64,000 nt of DNA from Rheinheimera tangshanensis (GTDB lineage: Bacteria > Pseudomonadota > Gammaproteobacteria > Enterobacterales > Alteromonadaceae). The DNA lies in the NCBI RefSeq assembly GCF_014645135.1, contig NZ_BMLH01000004.1, positions 1 through 64,000 on the forward strand, read 5' to 3'. The translations under genes were made by a program, and so were the position numbers. Numbering within the stretch: position 1 is the first letter of the stretch; every line of letters begins with the position of its first letter. The notes under the pieces are model-generated. The model saw only the letters and a list, made by a program, of their open reading frames with translations. It was not told the origin of the DNA and searched no databases. Positions 58,615 to 64,000 of the stretch are shown in pieces.

Positions 58615-59112
58615 TTAACCCGCCTTACGATGTAAATTCAGCTCTTTGCTTTCATCTTTGGTCAGTTTCACCACTATGGTATCTGTGACTTGGTCCTGCA
58701 GGGCTAACCCTTTACCCCAGCGGATCCACAGCCAGAAGTTGCCAAGGCCTAACAAAGACACCACCAAACGCAGCAGCGCTTGTTTTAATGTCACTGGCGA
58801 GCCATCTGGCTGGATCAACAAAATACGCCAGGCACGCATGCCCAGGGTTTGCCCTGCTTTGACCCAGAAGTACAGGTAAAACCATAAAAAAACCAGCAGT
58901 GAATACAGCTGAAACCAAATCGAATGCTTTTGAATAAAATCAGCCTGATCCTGATAAGCGGCCAGTGAAACCAAACCCAGCTTATCCAAAATAGTCACCA
59001 GCAACAGTGCCAAACCCATAGCCAGCATCCAGAGCGCAGCTAAAATCAACACGTCATAAACAATGGCCGCTAAACGGCGGAACAAACCCGCTTTTGGAGA
59101 TCCGTGATACAT
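58615..59112 (-). CDS. RDD family membrane protein
   Basis: Function unknown; RDD proteins are small inner-membrane proteins, some linked to ion transport. From the ATG at 59112 there are 165 residues: the RDD-like start PKAGLFRRLAAIVYDVLIL with the Arg and Asp in the first helix, a second helix region with two segments, and KAGQTLGMRAWRILLI, the second conserved block. The longer frame (to 59205) adds 31 residues lacking family features. AGGAC precedes the chosen ATG. Confidence 0.88.
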   Translation of the reverse strand: MYHGSPKAGLFRRLAAIVYDVLILAALWMLAMGLALLLVTILDKLGLVSLAAYQDQADFIQKHSIWFQLYSLLVFLWFYLYFWVKAGQTLGMRAWRILLIQPDGSPVTLKQALLRLVVSLLGLGNFWLWIRWGKGLALQDQVTDTIVVKLTKDESKELNLHRKAG

Positions 59113-59226
59113 CAGTGTGTCCTGACTTTTATTGATTATGTAATTGGCGCTAAGTGTATCACGCAGCTTTGTTTTTTCGAAACTGCTGCAAAAATGCGCA
59201 ACCACACAAGCAACTGAAACTTTTGC

Positions 59227-59254
59227 TTGCGCCGCGCCATTCGCTTTGTATAAT
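59227..59254 (+). promoter_or_regulatory. promoter of tRNA-Leu
   Basis: TTGCGC, 16 bases, TATAAT (exact -10), then a G/C-containing discriminator. The mature tRNA begins 32 bases after the -10. Confidence 0.65.
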
Positions 59255-59285
59255 GCAAGCGTTTACTTCTATACGACCCCTCAAT

Positions 59286-59372
59286 GCCTGGGTGGCGAAA
59301 TCGGTAGACGCAGCGGATTCAAAATCCGCCGGGGGAAACTCCGTGTCGGTTCGAGTCCGACCCCAGGCACCA
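59286..59372 (+). tRNA. tRNA-Leu (anticodon CAA)
   Basis: 87 nt including the encoded CCA. The acceptor GCCTGGG pairs with CCCAGGC. The anticodon stem is GCGGA/TCCGC around the loop TTCAAAA, giving CAA, which reads UUG. The long variable arm of a class II tRNA is visible (GGGGGAAACTCCG), and the T-arm is GTCGGTTCGAGTCCGAC. Discriminator A, as expected for leucine. Confidence 0.97.
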
Positions 59373-59678
59373 AAATATCTTCATAAAATTCAAATACTTG
59401 CTTAATCACTAACATTTAGCATCATTTGCACTCTAATTTTTACAGTTTGTTGTCCCTAAAAGCTTCTATAAGCTTGGTTGTGCTATCACTAACGCTTTAG
59501 TGGCCATTGAAAACTCTCTTAGCTAAACCAAATCGAAAATTAAAGTGCATGAATAGCCAGCGGATTCAGCGTTCACCTGCGGTGATAGAGCCAACTGGCG
59601 GGCCTGGTCGCGCCAGCCTTGTGCTGAGTGGAGTGTATGGCTACTATACCTCTCTTTTAAGGCGGGGTATTAGGGCAA
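59373..59678. other. gap between tRNA-Leu and the LysR gene
   Basis: 306 bases with no gene I can support. A short open frame at 59507-59740 runs into the LysR gene in another frame and has no SD. No integrase or copy of the tRNA 3' end was seen. The later part must hold the LysR promoter. Confidence 0.4.
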
Positions 59679-60566
59679 GTGACGGCGCTGAATCGTTTGG
59701 ACATCAAGCAACTCATTACGCTCAAGGCGCTTTTACGTGAAAAGAACCTGTCAAAGGTGGCTGCTCAACTGGGCCTGACGCAACAGGCTGTGAGTGACCA
59801 ACTGCGCAAACTGCGCAGCACCTTTAATGACCGGCTGTTTATCCGACATGGCAATGGCGTGCAATCAACCCCTTTTGCTGAGCAGCTGGCTGGAAAATTA
59901 GATCTGGCGATTCATGCGCTTGAGCAACTGCTTGCTCCTGTCGTGTTTGATCCGGCAACAACAGCAGCCACTTTTACCATCAGCTGTACTGATTTTGAAC
60001 AGCTGTCTATTATTCCTCAATTCCTGCAACGAGTTCGACAGCAAGCTCCTTTGCTTAGAATATCAATCCGCAATTTGGTGCCCGATACACTGCATCAGGA
60101 TTTACTGTCTGGCAGCATTGATTTAGCCATGACCACTCCTAGTCTGGCGCCAACAACACTGCCCTCTCAGGTGTTGTATACAGAAACTTATCAGTGCGTT
60201 GCCTCTAAACATAATAGAGCTATCAAGCCGCAGATGCGGGTTGCCGAGATAGCCAAGATACCACAAGTCGTGGTATCGCCAGCGCGCGGCGATTTCACCG
60301 GCGCGATAAACGCTTGGTTTGAGGATCAAGGTCATCGACGCTCGGTGATTTACTCCTTTCCCACTTTTTCCGCTGCCTTGGCAGCCCTTTCGACCAACGA
60401 TACCTGCGGCTTTATTCCGTCACGATTGTTACCGGATCAACGTTTGCAATCGATCGAATTAGAAGCCGCAGCGCCGCAGTTTGATGTGATTGCGGTATGG
60501 CATTCACGATCGTCACAAGATCCTTTGCATCAATGGATACGTCAGCAGCTATCCGCTGTTATTTAG
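59679..60566 (+). CDS. LysR family transcriptional regulator
   Basis: 295 residues starting at a GTG with AGGG four bases upstream. An N-terminal winged HTH (about 5-65; LLREKNLSKVAAQLGLTQQAV, shortened here to NLSKVAAQLGLTQQAVSDQL, then LRKLRSTFNDRLFIR) is followed by a two-lobe effector domain (about 90-290). The style of the HTH (FNDRLFIRHGNGVQST) is closer to NodD/LeuO-type LysR proteins. The target is unknown; it converges on the oxygenase-ALDH pair with 6 bases between stop codons, so control of that pair is only a guess. Confidence 0.88.
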   Translation: MTALNRLDIKQLITLKALLREKNLSKVAAQLGLTQQAVSDQLRKLRSTFNDRLFIRHGNGVQSTPFAEQLAGKLDLAIHALEQLLAPVVFDPATTAATFTISCTDFEQLSIIPQFLQRVRQQAPLLRISIRNLVPDTLHQDLLSGSIDLAMTTPSLAPTTLPSQVLYTETYQCVASKHNRAIKPQMRVAEIAKIPQVVVSPARGDFTGAINAWFEDQGHRRSVIYSFPTFSAALAALSTNDTCGFIPSRLLPDQRLQSIELEAAAPQFDVIAVWHSRSSQDPLHQWIRQQLSAVI

Positions 60567-60572
60567 CCCCTG

Positions 60573-61346
60573 TTACAGTTCAAATAACAGATCGGTGCGG
60601 ATGATGTATTTTACTCCTTGGGTGATCGGCACAGAGGCGTGAACACAATGCAGTGGGTGAGGGCCATGAGGGAAGAGCAGCACACCACCTATGGGCGTTC
60701 TTATATCCACGTCTAACGCGGGTTCGCCTCGCCTGGCTGGTGAGTGTGGATTATTGGCATTCACCCGAAAACGGGTTGCTCCGCCTGTAAAGTCATCATT
60801 CAATAAGATAAGAAAGGTCATCTTGCTGTAACGATCATCATAGGCATTGGTGATTAATGTCTCGCCATCCACCCGCGAGCCTGGCCAGTCGCCATCAATA
60901 TGGAAATGGAAATAGTCACCGACATTGTAGCGATAAAATCTAAACCTGGTATTTAAGCCCAGTGGCTTTTTATGGTCGAATATCTCGAGATGCTGATTCA
61001 CCAGATGCTCAACCCGCTGCCACAATAAGCGCTCAGTGGCGTCATCCACGACCACAGTGATGTTATCGTTGTGTCGGATCTCTCTGGGTAACGAGACGGC
61101 TGCATCTTTCAGGTAACCCAGCGACTCCGTCAGACGAATCATCTGCTCACACTCGCTCTGAGACAGTACATTCAATAATTGATAGGCACCGGGCACTTCT
61201 TGGATATCAAGACGTTGTACCTGTTCAGGTCCGATAGCCCTGTCCAGATGAAAAGCATTATCGGTTTTACCCGCCCAGGTAGGGATAGCGGGGTTTTGCG
61301 CGCCCGGCTCGCGGGCGATAATAAAGAAATTGTCTGTACCCATCAT
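60573..61346 (-). CDS. prolyl-4-hydroxylase-like 2OG/Fe(II) oxygenase
   Basis: 257 residues. The catalytic jelly roll is complete: H149-x-D151 in FHFHIDGD, distal H236 in CVHASVP, and the 2-oxoglutarate-binding K246 in GVKYIIRTD. The N-terminal ~50 residues are not part of the family core. Hydroxylation of a protein or free amino acid is expected, but the substrate is unknown. It starts 6 bases after the aldehyde dehydrogenase stop, so the two are one transcript. Confidence 0.87.
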   Translation of the reverse strand: MMGTDNFFIIAREPGAQNPAIPTWAGKTDNAFHLDRAIGPEQVQRLDIQEVPGAYQLLNVLSQSECEQMIRLTESLGYLKDAAVSLPREIRHNDNITVVVDDATERLLWQRVEHLVNQHLEIFDHKKPLGLNTRFRFYRYNVGDYFHFHIDGDWPGSRVDGETLITNAYDDRYSKMTFLILLNDDFTGGATRFRVNANNPHSPARRGEPALDVDIRTPIGGVLLFPHGPHPLHCVHASVPITQGVKYIIRTDLLFEL

Positions 61347-61352
61347 CTTCTG

Positions 61353-62690
61353 TTACCTGCTCATTACTCTAATTTGGGTAAATTGACGGTGCCCCTCAAG
61401 CCCACCGTGATAGCCTAGCCCACTTTGTTTAGCGCCGACCCAAGGTGCATTGCCACTGCCTACACTGCCATTGATTGAGACCATCCCAGCTTCCATCGCA
61501 TCAGCGACTTGCCGCGCTCCATGCTGGCCAAATACGACTGCGCCTAAGCCATAGATTGATTGATTAGCACGACGTATTGCTTCGTCTACCGAATCTACTT
61601 TGGCAATGGCGACGACAGGTCCGAAAGTTTCCTCGCGTTCAAGCAGCATATCCTCGGTCAGTCCCGTCACCACTGTAGGCTGGATATAGGGACGCGGATA
61701 TTCTGGCTGACCGAGAACAAAACGTGCACCTTTCCCCGCTGCATCGGCGAGGTGTTTCACTACATGTTGATGTTGTTCTGCACTTGCCATTGGCCCGATA
61801 TGGATACCGGCTTGATTCCATGCACCGGGTCGATACGCCGCTGCAATCTCGACGACTTTCGCGACAAATTGGTCATAGATGGAGGCGTCTACGTAAATTC
61901 GCTCGGTTGATGTGCACATTTGACCGGTATTCTCAAGACTGCTGGCGACCGCAAAGCGGGCTGCGGTGTTTATATCCGCATCCGGCAAAACAATCATAGG
62001 ATCGTTGCCGCCAAGCTCCATCACCAGTCGATGCAACCGAGATGACGCATTACGCATAATATTTTTGCCTGCCTGAACTGAGCCGGTAAAGGCCACCATG
62101 TTAATATCGCTTGATACCAAGGCTTTACCAGCCTCTTCATTGCCGTGGACTATGTTGATGACATCTGCAGGCAAAAACTCAGCTAAGAGTTTCACAAAGG
62201 TATCGGCAACTAAGGGTGTCAGTTCCGACGGCTTTAATACCACTGTATTGCCAGCGACCAGCGCCGGTATGATCAAGTTATTGGCCATGGCCAATGGATA
62301 ATTCCACGGAGAAATCACTCCAACGACACCCAGCGGACGATATTGAAGTTCAACGCCATGTCCTTTCGATACAGGCGCGACTGCCTGTGCGACTTCCTCT
62401 GCCAGGTAGGGCGCGCTTTGGATAACGCCTGACACCTCATAACTGGCACGTCTAAAATCTTTGCCCATTTCAAGGCAAATAAGTCTGACCAAGTCATCGT
62501 GCACAGTGTCCAGTTGGGTGTAGGCTCGCTCCACCAGATTTTTACGTTCAGCGACACTCAATGCCGCCCAGGCAGGCTGTGCTTGTCGTGCATTCGCAAC
62601 AACTCTGGCAATCTCATCAGCAGAAGCAATAGTGACGCGTCCCACTTCTTCTTGATTAAGCGGGTTAGTGGAAATTAAAACAGGCTCCAT
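61353..62690 (-). CDS. NAD(P)-dependent aldehyde dehydrogenase
   Basis: From the ATG at 62690 (CGGAG six bases upstream) there are 445 residues; the longer frame adds ten residues without an SD. Family elements: SPWNYPLA, KPSELTP (cofactor Lys at about 153), FTGSVQAG, general base E225 in MELGG and catalytic C259 in GQMCTSTER. The protein looks closest to succinate-semialdehyde dehydrogenase-type enzymes, but the substrate is not decided. It is the first gene of the pair with the oxygenase. Confidence 0.88.
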   Translation of the reverse strand: MEPVLISTNPLNQEEVGRVTIASADEIARVVANARQAQPAWAALSVAERKNLVERAYTQLDTVHDDLVRLICLEMGKDFRRASYEVSGVIQSAPYLAEEVAQAVAPVSKGHGVELQYRPLGVVGVISPWNYPLAMANNLIIPALVAGNTVVLKPSELTPLVADTFVKLLAEFLPADVINIVHGNEEAGKALVSSDINMVAFTGSVQAGKNIMRNASSRLHRLVMELGGNDPMIVLPDADINTAARFAVASSLENTGQMCTSTERIYVDASIYDQFVAKVVEIAAAYRPGAWNQAGIHIGPMASAEQHQHVVKHLADAAGKGARFVLGQPEYPRPYIQPTVVTGLTEDMLLEREETFGPVVAIAKVDSVDEAIRRANQSIYGLGAVVFGQHGARQVADAMEAGMVSINGSVGSGNAPWVGAKQSGLGYHGGLEGHRQFTQIRVMSR

Positions 62691-63037
62691 AACAACTCCG
62701 TTACAACACTGCAGTGACACATTAAGCTGACTATGCCCTGAGCAGGGCAGCTGTTACCTGTTCAGCTTACTCTTTGCCGCGCAGAGTAGTCATAGACACG
62801 TTGGTCGGGAAACAAGTTATGCCTGTAAGAGATACAAATCTTAACGTCAGGGCCAGCATGGCATGACGGAGTCGCCTGACAAATAATTTGTTTTCCCCTG
62901 ATCCAAGAGGCTGGATCTGTGTATTTATCGCAAGAAAATTGTTTTTGCCGCTTAAATACCAGCACAGAGCATAAAGCGGTTTCAAATTGTTAATCCTTTG
63001 ATATTCTTAGGTCTTTAATCAAGAGCATCGCACCCTT
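62691..63037. other. divergent promoter region
   Basis: 347 bases between the aldehyde dehydrogenase and the hydrolase genes. It contains a short CCCTGAGCAGGG palindrome near 62736 but no gene, repeat family member or riboswitch that I recognise. Confidence 0.4.
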
Positions 63038-63982
63038 ATGTCAGCTGAGTTTTCTTCAGTTCCCAAGAGTTTTTCAAAGAGAAATACTGTGTTGTGGTTA
63101 TTACGTACTGTCGGTTTTGGGTTACTGAGTGCATGTAGCGCTTTGCCAACTGCAGAGCTGGCGACTAATACCAAGCCTTCAGCCGTACTGACTGCTGCGC
63201 CGCTTTACAATGTGAGTTTTAACAGCGTGTTGGCGCTGCCGGTAAAAAACCAGGACATGAAATTAGCCTATGGCAAAGCGGCTTTGCAGTTTGGTTTGTT
63301 GTCGTTACCTGTAACTAAGGTAAGCACCAAACCGCCTTTGGTTATTTTTGTGCATGGAGGCTGCTGGTTAAATGCCTATGATATAGGTCACAGCAAGGCG
63401 TTAAGTCAGGCGCTGACTGAGGCAGGTTATGCGGTATGGTCGCTGGAGTACCGCAGGGTCGGCGACGAGGGGGGTGGCTGGCCTGGTAGTTTTGACGATA
63501 TAGTGCAAGGCGTCCACTATGCTCAGGCGCAGTTTGAACAGTACGGCGTGGATGTGAACCGTATCGCCTTAATGGGGCATTCTGCGGGTGGCCAGTTGGC
63601 GCTTTTAGCAGGTGAAAAGCTAGCAGGCGACAAAAAAGCTGCACAGATACAAGCTGTGATTGGTTTAGCCGCTATTACCGATATGGCCAGTTATGCCAAA
63701 GGCAGCAATAGTTGCCAAAGTGCCACAGCTCAGTTTATCGGCGCATCGCCAGAGAAGGCACCGGAGTTATACCAGCAAGCCAGTCCGAGTCCAGACAAAA
63801 TCCACCCCAAAACCCTATTATTGCAGGGCAGTGCCGATCAAATTGTACCGACAACTCAGGCGACTGACAGTGGCATGCCGTATCGTATGGTGGAAAAGGC
63901 TGGGCATTTTGACTGGATCCATCCACAAAGCGCTGCATATTCGCAGTTAATTCTCACCCTACAGGAGTTCGTCCCACTGTGA
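63038..63982 (+). CDS. lipoprotein alpha/beta hydrolase
   Basis: 314 residues. The N-terminus is a lipoprotein signal with lipobox LLSAC, lipidated Cys at 33, so the protein is probably anchored in a membrane facing the periplasm. The hydrolase domain has the oxyanion motif HGG at 106-108, nucleophile S182 in GHSAGG, a late Asp in GSADQIVP and His in KAGHFDWIHP. Esterase or arylformamidase-like enzymes share this layout; the substrate is unknown. The gene is complete and ends 18 bases before the window edge. Confidence 0.85.
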   Translation: MSAEFSSVPKSFSKRNTVLWLLRTVGFGLLSACSALPTAELATNTKPSAVLTAAPLYNVSFNSVLALPVKNQDMKLAYGKAALQFGLLSLPVTKVSTKPPLVIFVHGGCWLNAYDIGHSKALSQALTEAGYAVWSLEYRRVGDEGGGWPGSFDDIVQGVHYAQAQFEQYGVDVNRIALMGHSAGGQLALLAGEKLAGDKKAAQIQAVIGLAAITDMASYAKGSNSCQSATAQFIGASPEKAPELYQQASPSPDKIHPKTLLLQGSADQIVPTTQATDSGMPYRMVEKAGHFDWIHPQSAAYSQLILTLQEFVPL

Positions 63983-64000
63983 TGACACCTTTAACCCTCG

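Noticed and set aside
59507-59740. 77-codon open frame between tRNA-Leu and the LysR gene
   Set aside because: It has no SD and no recognisable features, and it runs into the LysR gene in another frame.
1-64000. CRISPR arrays, rRNA genes, insertion sequences, prophage or integrase genes
   Set aside because: None was seen on either strand.

Overview
The window reads as chromosomal DNA of a marine or freshwater gammaproteobacterium of the Alteromonadales/Chromatiales type, most like Rheinheimera. This is judged from gene content and order and was not confirmed by any search. Gene order shared with E. coli and its relatives includes tolC / nudF-yqiB-cpdA-yqiA-parE...parC, ygiM-ygiF-glnE, pepA-holC-valS next to divergent lptF-lptG, folB-folK-cca, and yhiI-rbbA-yhhJ. 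The window is almost entirely protein-coding. I found no prophage, transposase, CRISPR array or rRNA operon.

Layout. 1-6 kb: phospholipid and folate genes (plsY, folB, folK), tRNA maturation (cca), a GspA/GspB pair and an HD-GYP phosphodiesterase. 6-13.6 kb: trifunctional-type putA without its usual DNA-binding domain, facing an Lrp-family regulator; then a TPR-GGDEF diguanylate cyclase and a YgiM-like SH3 protein. 13.7-31 kb: triphosphatase, glnE, a lipid A acyltransferase, tolC, the nudF-to-yqiA run, and parE and parC separated by a TPR membrane protein; then plsC and rraB. 30.5-40.4 kb: sulfate uptake in two parts. A short gene of 53 codons (YezD/DUF2292 type) precedes cysA on the plus strand, and porin-sbp-cysT-cysW run on the minus strand. 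Between the two parts lie a TonB-dependent receptor and a cation symporter. 40.7-45.7 kb: sulfur amino acid genes (PLP lyase, 2OG-Fe oxygenase), an NhaC-type antiporter and a small periplasmic protein. 46-51 kb: YhiI-RbbA-YhhJ type ABC export system. 51-59 kb: valS, holC, pepA, lptF, lptG, an RDD protein and tRNA-Leu(CAA). 59.4-64 kb: a less standard block with a LysR regulator, a prolyl-4-hydroxylase-like oxygenase, an aldehyde dehydrogenase and a lipoprotein alpha/beta hydrolase.

The most interesting signals are non-coding. (1) A candidate structured RNA of about 190 nt lies on the minus strand between the TonB receptor and the symporter (34584-34773). It has a promoter-like element, nested helices and an intrinsic terminator, and no gene explains it. 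(2) A palindromic repeat beginning GGGGTCAGATC occurs at the 3' ends of plsY, the PLP lyase gene and lptG, each time exactly 4 nt after the stop codon and in the same orientation as the gene. (3) Three ERIC-like elements of about 122 bp are present; one of them makes up the spurious upstream extension of plsC.

Several start codons were moved from the longest open frame on the basis of Shine-Dalgarno sequences and family N-termini: gspB, the HD-GYP gene, ygiM, lpxL-like, nudF, plsC, the TonB receptor, the 2OG oxygenase, yhiI-like, rbbA-like, pepA, the RDD gene and the aldehyde dehydrogenase gene. cca and lptF appear to use TTG; the lipid A acyltransferase, plsC and the LysR gene appear to use GTG.
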